From: Streptomyces sp. NBC_01454
GTDB taxonomy: Bacteria > Actinomycetota > Actinomycetes > Streptomycetales > Streptomycetaceae
Direction: 5' to 3'
Assembly (NCBI RefSeq): GCF_036227565.1
Contig: NZ_CP109460.1
Coordinates: 5,890,001-5,954,000, forward strand
DNA length: 64,000 nucleotides
Shown: positions 37,978 to 45,887 of the stretch, one piece after another
Position numbering within the stretch: the first letter of the stretch is position 1
Layout: every line of letters begins with the position of its first letter
The notes under the pieces: model-generated
The model's database searches: none
What the model was told of the DNA's origin: nothing
What the model saw: the letters and a program-made list of their open reading frames with translations, nothing else
Program-made: the position numbers and the translations under genes

Positions 37978-38078
37978 GCGCTCAGTAGAAACGTTGCCGC
38001 CGCGGCAAGGTCAAGGGCTTTCGGACGGGACCGGCCGCGGGCCGTGGCGCCGCCGTCTGCGGGTAGCATGGTCGCCAC

Positions 38079-38488
38079 GGCGGACGAGCCGGCCGGACGG
38101 CCGCGTGGGGATCCTGGATCCTCCCGAGGAACGTCCGGGCTCCACAGGGCAGGGTGGTGGGTAACACCCACCCGGGGTGACCCGCGGGACAGTGCCACAG
38201 AAAACAAACCGCCCGTGCCGCAAGGCGCGGGTAAGGGTGAAACGGTGGTGTAAGAGACCACCAGCCTCCGAGGTGACTCGGAGGGCTAGGTAAACCCCAC
38301 CCGGAGCAAGGTCAAGAGGAGGCATCGGCTGATGCCTCTGCGCGGACGACCGAGGGCTGCCCGCCCGAGTCCGCGGGTAGACCGCACGAGGCTGCCGGCA
38401 ACGGCAGCCCTAGATGGATGGCCGTCTCCCCCCGGCCCGCAAGGACCGGGGGCGACAGAACCCGGCGTACAGGCCGACTCGTCCGCCA
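38079..38488 (+). ncRNA. rnpB: RNase P RNA, class A
   Basis: The ~410-nt transcript has the P1 helix closing GGCGGACGAG at 5' with CTCGTCCGCC at 3'. It carries CR-I GAGGAACGTCCGGGCTCC, the ACAGGGCAG and GGGTAA segments, ACAGAAAACA (J/P9-P10 region), GGTAAACCCC, AGATGGATG and CR-V ACAGAACCCGGCGTACAGGC. It is the catalytic RNA that removes tRNA 5' leaders. Ends are estimated from P1 pairing. Confidence 0.96.
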
Positions 38489-38891
38489 TTACGGCCCTGA
38501 CCGGGGGGAATGCCTAGGTCGGGGCTGTTGTGCGTTCCGGCGGGCTTCCCTTGCTGACCTGCGGGTTCCCGGGAGTGCCTTTGGGAATGTGCACTGGGTT
38601 GGGTATGCGGGACAGCGCTGCGTGCGACCGCTGGGAGAAGACGACCGGTGGTTTGCGACGGGTGGGGAGCGGTGGCCGGTGAGCGCCCAGGTGGTGGCGA
38701 CGCACGGTTGGTGCAGGTTCGAGTCCCCGGCAGGAGACACCGAACATGGCTGGTCGTTCGTGCGGCGGCAAGCTGCGTATTCAAGCCACGGCGCGGGTGG
38801 AGGGGGATCGTTTAGCTTCAATCGGACCTCGTCTCGCGGTCCGGCCACATTGGGGCGGGCCGGACCGGGCCGGTGGACGGATCCGGTCATC
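38489..38891. other. intergenic stretch after rnpB
   Basis: About 400 bp with no convincing coding frame. It holds a T-arm-like string (GGTTCGAGTCCCCGG, about 38715-38730) but the stem around the loop pairs at only two of five positions and no acceptor or anticodon arm is found. It marks the left edge of an accessory island. Confidence 0.5.
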
Positions 38892-39344
38892 TCAGAAGAA
38901 CGTCTTGTCCCAGTTGCCTGTGATGAGGGCCTGGACCGCCTCCGCGAAGCCGTTGGCCACGCGCTGGATCCCTGCGTCTCCGCCGATCAAGATGTCGCCG
39001 TTCTCGGCCAGCAGGACGCAGTCCTCGGTGGAAAACACGATGCCAACCGGTAGAACTGGCTGGCCAATACGCTTGGCGTAGATGCGCACGTTCCTGGCCG
39101 GGAATTCCAGAGCCTGCTCGACGGACGTGGTGAGCTCAACCTCCGACTGTCGGAACATCCAGGTAACGGTCAGCTCACCGTAATCGCCCAGGAACGTTCG
39201 AATCTGGGGAGTGACCTCGTATCCGGCCTCGGAGTACTGGCTGCAGGCGTCGGCGAGATCCATCGGGCCGGCCTCGAACCGCCGGACTCCGGTAAGCGAG
39301 TCCCGTAGTCTCCGAATTGCCGGCCGCTCGCGGTTGTCGTTCAA
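38892..39344 (-). CDS. SUKH-3-type immunity protein
   Basis: A 150-residue protein with the SUKH-3 pattern: GYEVTPQIRTFLGDYGELTVTW, then GQPVLPVGIVFSTEDCVLLAENGDILIGGDAGIQRVANGFAEAVQALITG. SUKH proteins are immunity proteins for polymorphic toxins and are encoded directly after them. The start is taken as TTG at 39344, whose TGA overlap with the toxin stop (ATTGA) and upstream GGGAGAGG indicate translational coupling; ATG at 39398 would overlap the toxin by 58 bp. Its expected role is to bind and block the deaminase toxin. Confidence 0.85.
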   Translation of the reverse strand: MNDNRERPAIRRLRDSLTGVRRFEAGPMDLADACSQYSEAGYEVTPQIRTFLGDYGELTVTWMFRQSEVELTTSVEQALEFPARNVRIYAKRIGQPVLPVGIVFSTEDCVLLAENGDILIGGDAGIQRVANGFAEAVQALITGNWDKTFF

Positions 39345-39967
39345 TCTGTCAGGACCTCTCCCCCGAAACCGGGTACCCATGTCTTGCAGTTGTCGCACAT
39401 TTTGAATTTCTTGCCCTTGATGTTGACGGTCGCCACATCAATGTTCTTCGGGTCCGCACCGTCCTTGATTGCGTTGGTGAACATCCGAGGTTCACCGCAT
39501 ACACCAGCTGGACGGCCTGATGGGTGTTGCGATTCCTCAGGCATTGCGTCCATCACAGCCTTCTCGTGGCCGGATTCCGGCCCACTTTCGCCGTAGTAGA
39601 CCTTACCTGTGGTCCGGTCCTTGCCCACAGAGTAGGCAAGCGGGAGATGGTCATCCTCACCGAGCCCGTCGGCGACATGCTGGATCCGTTTCTTCCCCAG
39701 GTCCATCAACTCCTTTTTGAGGGGGTCGCCCTGGTTCTGCGCCATGAGGCCGAGCGGGTCGCACCAGGTGTGCGGATTGTGGACGTAGGCGTCGGGGTTG
39801 GGGGACGGGCTGAGGCCGAGTGGGTCCGGGCTTGTGTAGCGCGCGGTTTCGGGGTCGTAGTAGCGGTTGAGGTTGTAGTGCAGGTGTGTCTCGGCGTCGA
39901 AGTACTGGCCGGGGAAGCGCAGTGGTGAAGCTTCCCCTTGTGACTGGACACCTGGAGACTGGGACAT
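39341..39967 (-). pseudogene. 3' remnant of Rhs gene with YwqJ-like deaminase toxin domain
   Basis: The retained Rhs part begins at the IS edge (39925): PLRFPGQYFDAETHLHYNLNRYYDPETARYTSPDPLGL, then PNPDAYVHNPHTWCDPLGL, the end of an Rhs core. Residues 75-208 are the toxin: GKVYYGESG, then C157-G-E159 and C191-x2-C194, the zinc/catalytic pattern (CAE...CxxC) of YwqJ-like nucleic-acid deaminases. The N-terminal ~1,000+ residues for secretion and encapsulation are missing. The open frame extends 42 bp into the IS, where ATG 39967 could allow expression of a 208-residue fusion. Confidence 0.85.
39926..39951. repeat. IS left terminal inverted repeat
   Basis: Starts TGAAGCTTCCCC and ends CTGGACAC; matches the complement of 41187-41212 at 21 of 26 positions. 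Confidence 0.88.
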
Positions 39968-39992
39968 GAGGTTCCAGAGGAAGTAGTGCCAG

Positions 39993-40289
39993 GTGGGTAG
40001 TCAGTACTCCAAGCGGTATTCGGAGGAGTTCAAGCGGGACGCGATCGCGTTGGCCCGCTCCTCCGACAAGACGATCACGGAGGTCGCGCGGGATCTGGGG
40101 GTGAGTCCGGAGAGTCTGCGTGGCTGGGTCAAGCGTGACCGGATCGACCGCGGCGGGGGCACGTCGGGCGAGCTGACCAGCGCTGAGCGCGAGGAGCTGA
40201 AGCGGCTGCGCAGGCAGAGCGCCGAACAGCAGAAGACGATCGAGATCCTGAAAAAAGCGGCCTTCTTCGCGAAGGACAGCGACCGGTGA
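39993..40289 (+). CDS. IS3-family transposase OrfA
   Basis: A 98-residue HTH_Tnp_1 protein: YSEEFKRDAIALARSSDKTITEVARDLGVSPESLRGWVKRD is the DNA-binding HTH, followed by a leucine-zipper segment (REELKRLRRQSAEQQKTIEILKKAAFF). GTG start. The stop overlaps the GTG of orfB (GTGA). An A6G heptamer at 40251 allows a -1 frameshift into orfB. Confidence 0.94.
   Translation: MGSQYSKRYSEEFKRDAIALARSSDKTITEVARDLGVSPESLRGWVKRDRIDRGGGTSGELTSAEREELKRLRRQSAEQQKTIEILKKAAFFAKDSDR
40251..40257 (+). other. A6G slippery heptamer for -1 frameshifting
   Basis: AAAAAAG lies in the orfA frame as AAA-AAA-G; slipping back one base enters the orfB frame, which is open from here to the orfB GTG with no stop. This would yield the OrfAB fusion transposase usual for IS3 elements. 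Confidence 0.75.
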
Positions 40290-41179
40290 GCGAGTTCTAC
40301 CAGTTCATCGCTGCGGAGAAGGCCGTCTACCCGGTGGCCCTGCTGTGCCGTGTCCTGGGCGTGGTCCGCTCCTCGTTCTACGCCTGGCTGGAGGCGGAGG
40401 ATGCCCGGGAGGCCCGGACGCGGGCGGATGACGCGCTGGCCCACGAGATCACCGTGATCCACCTGGCCTCGAAGGGCGCCTACGGTGTTCCGCGCGTGCA
40501 CGCCGAGCTACGGCGGCTGGGCCGACCAGTCAACCGCAAGCGGGTGGAGCGGGTCATGCGCGAACGTCGGATCACCGGCGTCACACGCCGAAGACGCCGC
40601 TCGCTGACCCGTCCCGACAAGCAGGCACGGCCCGCCCCGGACCTGATCGGCCGTGACTTCACCGCCGCCCGGCCCGGCACCCGGCTGGTTGGGGACATCA
40701 CGTACCTGCCCACCCGTGAGGGCTGGTTGTATCTGGCCTGCTGGCTGGACCTGGCCACCCGCGAGGTCGTCGGTTACGCGATGGCGGACCACCACCGTGC
40801 CGCGCTGGTGGTCGACGCACTGCGGATGGCCCACGGCCGGGGCGGCCTGGAAGACGGCTGCATCACACACAGCGACCGCGGAAGCGAGTACACCTCAGCT
40901 GAATTCCGCGCAGAAGTACACACGTTGGGGCTTCGTGAGAGCACCGGCAGGACTGGCTCCTGCTTCGACAACGCCGCGGCGGAGAGCTTCTGGGCCGTGC
41001 TCAAGGAAGAGATCGGCACCCGGATCTGGCCCGACCGGGCGACCGCCCGCGCCGACGTGTTCACGTTCATTGAGACCTTCTACAACCGGCGCCGCCTGCG
41101 CAAACACGCTGTGTTCGGGTACCTCACACCCCACGAGACGCGTCAGCGGTTCCGTAACGCCCAAACACTCGCAGCGTAG
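40286..41179 (+). CDS. IS3-family transposase OrfB (DDE integrase)
   Basis: A 297-residue rve-type integrase. After an HTH_21 region (AYGVPRVHAELRRLGRPVNRKRVERVMRERRI) come the catalytic acids: Asp in LVGDITYLPTREGWLYLA, Asp in ITHSDRGSEYTS, and Glu in CFDNAAAESFWAVLKEE, about 35 residues apart for the last two. Ends with FYNRRRLRKHAVFGYLTPHE. Intact, so the element could still move. Confidence 0.95.
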   Translation: MSEFYQFIAAEKAVYPVALLCRVLGVVRSSFYAWLEAEDAREARTRADDALAHEITVIHLASKGAYGVPRVHAELRRLGRPVNRKRVERVMRERRITGVTRRRRRSLTRPDKQARPAPDLIGRDFTAARPGTRLVGDITYLPTREGWLYLACWLDLATREVVGYAMADHHRAALVVDALRMAHGRGGLEDGCITHSDRGSEYTSAEFRAEVHTLGLRESTGRTGSCFDNAAAESFWAVLKEEIGTRIWPDRATARADVFTFIETFYNRRRLRKHAVFGYLTPHETRQRFRNAQTLAA

Positions 41180-41186
41180 AAGAAGA

Positions 41187-41212
41187 GTGTCCAGGATCAC
41201 GGGGAAACTTCA
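41187..41212. repeat. IS right terminal inverted repeat
   Basis: Its complement starts TGAAGTTTCCCC and ends CTGGACAC. It supplies the last codons and stop of the truncated membrane protein frame on the minus strand. Confidence 0.88.
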
Positions 41213-42171
41213 TTGCCGGTCAGGCAGGCCTCCCCGCCCAGTTCGGCCGCCCGCACTGCTATCTCAGGGTTCATGTAGGGGCGCAGCGCAATCTGACTGT
41301 CACGGATTTCGATGACCCTGCGATACAAACGATAGTTCAGATTTGACAAGGTTGAAGTCGGAGAACGTAATACGATCTCGGGCAGTTCCTGGCACATCGC
41401 GATCCACAAGGGTGCAAGGCTGCGGTAGATACGGTAGTTGTTCCACCAGGTACCCAGGGGCGACAGGCGGGGCCCCCAGGAAGGCATGGTGAGACCACCA
41501 ACGATGAGTGGTATGCCAATCCCCGCTCCCAGCACCGTAAGTACCTCCCACTCCAGCGGGTGGAGACCGCACTGTACGCAGATAACAGCCGAAGCTCGGT
41601 TCACAAAGTTGATCGAATAGACCAGCGCACCCGCGGCGGCTATACGCAAACCGCGGCGCAGCCATGGCTGCCCTGCGACTTCGGCGTATCTCCAACACAG
41701 ACGGACGATCTCGACAAGTGCCACCAGTACGGTTCCCGCATAGAGGAGCGAATACGCGGATACCACGGGCTGATGAACGTTTTGCAGGAGATGGTGCATT
41801 GAGTGCACCGGCGATCCAGCTGCGGCTGTGATCCACAGCGACAGCATTGTCAGCATTATGACGATGGCGACGATAAGTCGACACCGAGCTTTCGGCCACG
41901 CCTGTTCGGGTGCATGCGCCCAGAACGTGAGCGCTACGAGCACTGAAGCGCTGAAGGCCACGCCGCCGAGCAGGTGTATGGCCAGTGCCGCTAGGTTGGG
42001 TATGCCAAGCTGCTGGTCAACCGCCTCAGCCACATTGGGGGTTGCCAGTGCGAATGCCGTGCCCTTAAAAGCGAAAGCGGCCAATAACGCGAGCAGCGCT
42101 TGGTCACGCCGCTCCCGCCTCATGCCGCGGCAATTCACCTGTTCCGAGGGGGCGGACGCGCCCTCAACCAT
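41197..42171 (-). pseudogene. MAB_1171c-like membrane protein truncated by the IS
   Basis: 324 codons of a multi-TM protein resembling the MAB_1171c family of putative transporters: about seven hydrophobic helices (ALLALLAAFAFKGTAFAL, HLLGGVAFSASVLVALTFW, LIVAIVIMLTMLSLWITA, VVSAYSLLYAGTVLVALVEIVRLCW and later ones), then the conserved soluble piece RIYRSLAPLWIAMCQELPEI. The frame enters the IS at 41212 and ends five codons on, so the last ~80-100 residues are lost. The start overlaps the upstream 121-residue gene by 8 bp. Function of the family unknown. Confidence 0.75.
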
Positions 42172-42529
42172 CCAGCTGCCGGACCTGAGCCACCGCCTGC
42201 AGAGCCGCCCCCACCTGGACAGCCCCGAGATCCACGGTGACCTGACCGTCTTCCCAGACTCCGCGCTGCGTGACCGCGGAACCGATCAGGGCCAGTTCGG
42301 CAGCCATGTCCCGCAGCTCGAACTCCTCGACGGTCTCCTCGCCGACGACGCCGAGCTCGTCACGCTCCCACGCCGCAACAGCAGCCTCGGCGGCCTCGCG
42401 GGACAGGGTGACCCTCAACGGGGACACCTGACCCGCCAACTGGCGTCCCACCTCCGCCAGCACCTGCGCGTCCTGCCGATACCGTACGTATTCCTCGCTT
42501 ACCTGCATCAGTCGACCATAGCGAGCCAC
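42164..42529 (-). CDS. small uncharacterised helical protein
   Basis: 121 residues, acidic and helical: MARYGRLMQVSEEYVRYRQDAQVLAEVGRQLAG, then LSREAAEAAVAAWERDELGVVGEETVEEFELRDMAAELALIGSAV. No TM segment and no recognised domain. ATG at 42529 has AGGTGG 6 bp upstream; ATG 42508 is the alternative. It overlaps the truncated membrane protein gene by 8 bp, so they were one operon and probably one function. Confidence 0.7.
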   Translation of the reverse strand: MARYGRLMQVSEEYVRYRQDAQVLAEVGRQLAGQVSPLRVTLSREAAEAAVAAWERDELGVVGEETVEEFELRDMAAELALIGSAVTQRGVWEDGQVTVDLGAVQVGAALQAVAQVRQLDG

Positions 42530-42711
42530 CTGTTCATCCGTAGGCAGCTGGGTGCGTTCGTGTGTTCGCCGGGACCGGGCGCCGACAGCATCAGCCGGTG
42601 ACGGTGTCCCGGCCTAATGTGGCGTCACTCTGCCAGGGCCCGGCAGCCGGTGGGCTGGACGGGAAGGACGAGCAGAGCCGGTGACGACAACGGGTTCACT
42701 AGGGGCTCACA

Positions 42712-44127
42712 TTGGTTTCGCCGAGCACGGATCTCTCGCTGCCCCGCAAGCGATGTGTCCTTGCCGCCATGGGATGCGCCGGGGGGATGGTCCTCCTCGA
42801 CGAGACGGTCGTCGCGGTGGCCCTCGATCCGATGGCGCGGGGTCTGGGCATGAGCACGTCCGCCATGCACCGGGTGGTGCTCCTCTACGCCTTGTCGCTG
42901 GCGGCACTCGTGCCTGTCGGCGGAATGGCGGCTCGAAAGTTCGGCCTCCTTCCCGTCTTCCGGTCCGGGGCCGTGCTCTTTTCCCTCGCTTCCGCGTGTT
43001 GTGGACTGACGCCGGCCGGCGGGCTCGCCGTACCGTTCGTCCTCACCGCGAGAGCAGCTCAGGGGGCGGGGGCGGCGTTGATGCTCCCCGTTGCCACGAC
43101 GGTGATCACAGATGTCTACGAGGAACACGAGCGTGGCCGGGCCCTGGCCACGTATGCCGGTCTGGCTCAGACGTTCTTCGTGGTGGGGCCCCTGGCGGGG
43201 GCTTTGCTGACGCAGTTCTTCGGATGGCGTTCCATCTTCCTGATCAACATTCCCCTCGGGGGAGCAGTCCTGTGGACGCTCGCCAGAGCCCGGCTGAGCG
43301 ATCAGGCTCCGGGGGAGCCTGTCCGTGTCCTGCAGCCGCTCCTCATGACCCTGGCACTGGTCGTGCTCGCTTCGGCCCTGTACCAGAGCGGAATCTGGGG
43401 TCTTGGTGCGAGGACGGTTCCTGCCCTGGCCTTCGGGTTGCTGCTGCTGGCTCTCTCGGTCCGGGTCATCGTCAGGTCCGCCCATCCCGTTCTCAACTTG
43501 GGCCTTTTGAGGAATCCCACCTACGCCGTAGCGGCGGCAGTCACCTTCCTGGTCCGGGCCGCCCAATTTCCCGTGCTGGTGCACGGTGCTGTCTATCTGC
43601 GACAGGCCCTGCATCTGCCGGTGCTCGGCGCGGGCGTGTCACTGCTCCCGTTTGTCTCCGCTCTTGCTGTGGGAACTTTCACCTCCGGGTATCTCCTTGA
43701 GCACTCCCGGTCGGTCCGTGTGCCTGTCTTATGGGGATTGGCGGGCGCCACTCTGGGGACTGCCGGCTGGGCGGCCGCTCTTCCCGGGGGCGCATACCTG
43801 TGGCAGGTGCCCGGGATGATCGTTGCCGGCTTCGGGATGGGGATGCCCATTCCCGCGCTGAGTGCGGAAATGATGAGTTCCGTATCCGTTGACGACCGTG
43901 CGGATGCCTCCGTCCTCCGGCAAACCCTGCGGCAATTGGGCGGGGCCTTCGGGCTCGCCGCGGCCGGCGCACTCGTTCTGGCGGCCAACGATCCGGAATC
44001 CAACGCCGTGGGAAATATCAGGGCTTCGGCAACTCTCCACGGATTCGTCTTCGCGAGCATCGTGCTGGGCGTTACCTTCGTTCTGGCGGTCGCCAGGCTG
44101 CCACGAAAGCGGACCCCCTTTCCGTAA
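42712..44127 (+). CDS. MFS transporter, DHA2 type
   Basis: A 471-residue multidrug-type MFS protein: TM1 has VLAAMGCAGGMVLLDETVVAVALDPMARGLG, with further motifs VGGMAARKFGLLPVF (motif A, weak) and LTARAAQGAGAALMLPVATTVITDVYEEHERGRALATYAG (motif C region); 13-14 hydrophobic segments. No ATG, GTG or good SD lies at the front; TTG at 42712 follows an in-frame stop at 42700. G+C and codon bias are lower than in the flanking core genes, matching the island. Substrate unknown. Confidence 0.85.
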   Translation: MVSPSTDLSLPRKRCVLAAMGCAGGMVLLDETVVAVALDPMARGLGMSTSAMHRVVLLYALSLAALVPVGGMAARKFGLLPVFRSGAVLFSLASACCGLTPAGGLAVPFVLTARAAQGAGAALMLPVATTVITDVYEEHERGRALATYAGLAQTFFVVGPLAGALLTQFFGWRSIFLINIPLGGAVLWTLARARLSDQAPGEPVRVLQPLLMTLALVVLASALYQSGIWGLGARTVPALAFGLLLLALSVRVIVRSAHPVLNLGLLRNPTYAVAAAVTFLVRAAQFPVLVHGAVYLRQALHLPVLGAGVSLLPFVSALAVGTFTSGYLLEHSRSVRVPVLWGLAGATLGTAGWAAALPGGAYLWQVPGMIVAGFGMGMPIPALSAEMMSSVSVDDRADASVLRQTLRQLGGAFGLAAAGALVLAANDPESNAVGNIRASATLHGFVFASIVLGVTFVLAVARLPRKRTPFP

Positions 44128-44147
44128 GGGCTTTCCGTAAGGGAAGG
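44116..44147 (+). terminator. double hairpin with 13-bp direct repeat
   Basis: CTTTCCGTAAGGG occurs twice in tandem (44118, 44131). CCCTT/AAGGG and CTTTCC/GGAAGG can each pair, giving two stem-loops that begin within the last codons of the MFS gene. Confidence 0.5.
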
Positions 44148-44221
44148 CTGAACCCGCCGGGGGCCTGCGGTTTCGTTTGCCGAGGTGCAGCTCCGGTACG
44201 GCTGGGTCGATAATTTGTGCT

Positions 44222-45799
44222 ATGAGCGAGCGATTTGTTCCTGTGCCCGGCAGTGAGCGCTCGGTTGCGCCCCGGGTGCGCCCGGCGGGGCCGCTCGACG
44301 GTTCGATGAGCGTCGAGGCCACCGTGGTGCTGCGTCGTAAGGCGGAGGTGCCCCATGAGCTGATCACGGGGCCCGAGACGATTCCGCAGGCCGAGCTGGC
44401 GCGGAGGTACGGTGCGGATCCGGCCGACGCCGAGCTGGTGCGCGAGGTGCTGGGGCGCCTCGGGGTGCGGGTGACGGAGGTCGACCTGGCGTCCCGCCGG
44501 GTCACGGTGACGGGTACCGCGGACGAGATGGCCGCGGCGTTCCGGACCCGGCTGGTCCGTGCGGCCAGCCCCGATCCCACCGGCGGCGAACCCGTCGCGC
44601 ACCGTCACCGTGAGGGCCCGCTGGAGGTACCCGTAGAGCTGGCGGGCGTGGTCGTCGCGGTGCTCGGACTGGACGACCGGCCGCAGGCCCGTCCCCATCT
44701 GCGGCGGGCCAGGGCGAGGGCCCACCGGATCTCCTACAAGCCGTCGCAGCTGGCCGAGATCTACCACTTCCCGCCCGGGACCGACGGCAGCGGCCAGACC
44801 CTGGCGATCATCGAACTCGGCGGCGGCTTCGCCCGCTCCGAGCTGGACACCTACTTCGCCTCGCTGGGCCTGCCGACGGCCCCCCGGGTGACCGCGGTGA
44901 ACGTCGGGACGGCCCGCAATGTGCCGGGCCGGGCCCCCGACGGTGCCGACGGCGAGGTACTGCTGGACATCGAGGTCGCGGGCGCGCTGGCGCCCGGCGC
45001 GGAGCAGAAGGTGTACTTCGCGCACAACACCGACCAGGGGTTCGCGGACGCGCTCGCCATGGCCGTCCACGACACCCCGACGCCGGCCGCGCTGAGCATC
45101 AGCTGGGGCGCGGCCGAGCCGTTCTGGACCGACCAGGCCCGGGCGGTCGTCGACGAGTCGCTCGCCGACGCCGCGGCGCTCGGGGTGACGGTGTGCGCCG
45201 CGGCCGGTGACAACGGCAGCGGGGACGGCGTCGGCGACGGGCTGCCGCACACCGACTTCCCGGCCTCCAGTCCGCACGCGCTGGCCTGCGGTGGCACCCG
45301 CCTGGACGCCGACCCGGCCACCGGCCATGTGCGCCACGAGCGGGTGTGGGGCGGCAGCGCCGCCGGCGGCGCGACCGGTGGCGGGGTCAGCGAGGCGTTC
45401 GGTCTGCCGGCCTGGCAGACCACCGCCGGGGTGCCGCACAACGGGAGCCCGCCGGGCCGTGGCGTACCGGATGTGTCGGGCGTCGCCGATCCGGCCACCG
45501 GCTATCAGGTGCTGGTGGACGGCCACCGCTCGGTGATCGGCGGCACCAGCGCGGTGGCTCCCCTCTGGGCGGCCCTGACCTGCCGGCTGGTGCAGTCGCT
45601 CGGGCGCCCGCTGGGCATGCTCCACCCCCTGCTGTACGCCGGTGCCAGACCGGGCCGCACCGCACGCGGCTTCCGCGAGATCATCGACGGCTCCAACGGT
45701 GCCTTCAGCGCCGCCCCCGGCTGGAACCCCTGCACCGGTCTCGGGGTCCCCGACGGCACCGAACTGCTCGCCTCGCTGCGGGAGATGGCGCCGCACTGA
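44222..45799 (+). CDS. S53-family serine peptidase (sedolisin/kumamolisin type)
   Basis: A 525-residue pro-peptidase. Residues 1-160 are the Pro-kumamolisin activation domain (ELARRYGADPADAELVREVLGRLGVRV). The catalytic domain follows: ISYKPSQLAEIYHFP, GEVLLDIEVAGALAPGA with the Glu/Asp pair, ISWGAAE, and the Ser in GGTSAVAPLWAAL. The calcium site is GFREIIDGSNGAFSAAPGWNPCTGLGVPDG. No signal peptide is seen; sedolisins of actinobacteria are often exported late or act on release. ATG at 44222. Confidence 0.94.
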   Translation: MSERFVPVPGSERSVAPRVRPAGPLDGSMSVEATVVLRRKAEVPHELITGPETIPQAELARRYGADPADAELVREVLGRLGVRVTEVDLASRRVTVTGTADEMAAAFRTRLVRAASPDPTGGEPVAHRHREGPLEVPVELAGVVVAVLGLDDRPQARPHLRRARARAHRISYKPSQLAEIYHFPPGTDGSGQTLAIIELGGGFARSELDTYFASLGLPTAPRVTAVNVGTARNVPGRAPDGADGEVLLDIEVAGALAPGAEQKVYFAHNTDQGFADALAMAVHDTPTPAALSISWGAAEPFWTDQARAVVDESLADAAALGVTVCAAAGDNGSGDGVGDGLPHTDFPASSPHALACGGTRLDADPATGHVRHERVWGGSAAGGATGGGVSEAFGLPAWQTTAGVPHNGSPPGRGVPDVSGVADPATGYQVLVDGHRSVIGGTSAVAPLWAALTCRLVQSLGRPLGMLHPLLYAGARPGRTARGFREIIDGSNGAFSAAPGWNPCTGLGVPDGTELLASLREMAPH

Positions 45800-45887
45800 G
45801 GGGATCGCGAAGGGAGGATCCCGCCCGGCGCCGCCCGGCGCCCTTTCGGACGGGCGGTGCCGGGCGGTGCCGGCCGGTGGGCACAGG

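Larger units (their letters stand above)
39926..41212 (+). mobile_element. IS3-family insertion sequence, 1,287 bp
   Basis: The element has TG...CA ends, 26-bp imperfect terminal inverted repeats (21/26 match) at 39926-39951 and 41187-41212, and overlapping orfA/orfB transposase genes. The bases next to the ends differ (TGG left, TTG right), so there is no 3-4 bp target duplication. The left flank is an Rhs gene and the right flank is an unrelated membrane protein gene, implying an IS-mediated deletion or recombination between two copies. Confidence 0.92.

Noticed and set aside
38641..38760. possible tRNA from the GGTTCGAGTCCCC string
   Set aside because: T-stem pairs poorly, and no acceptor, D or anticodon arm could be folded.
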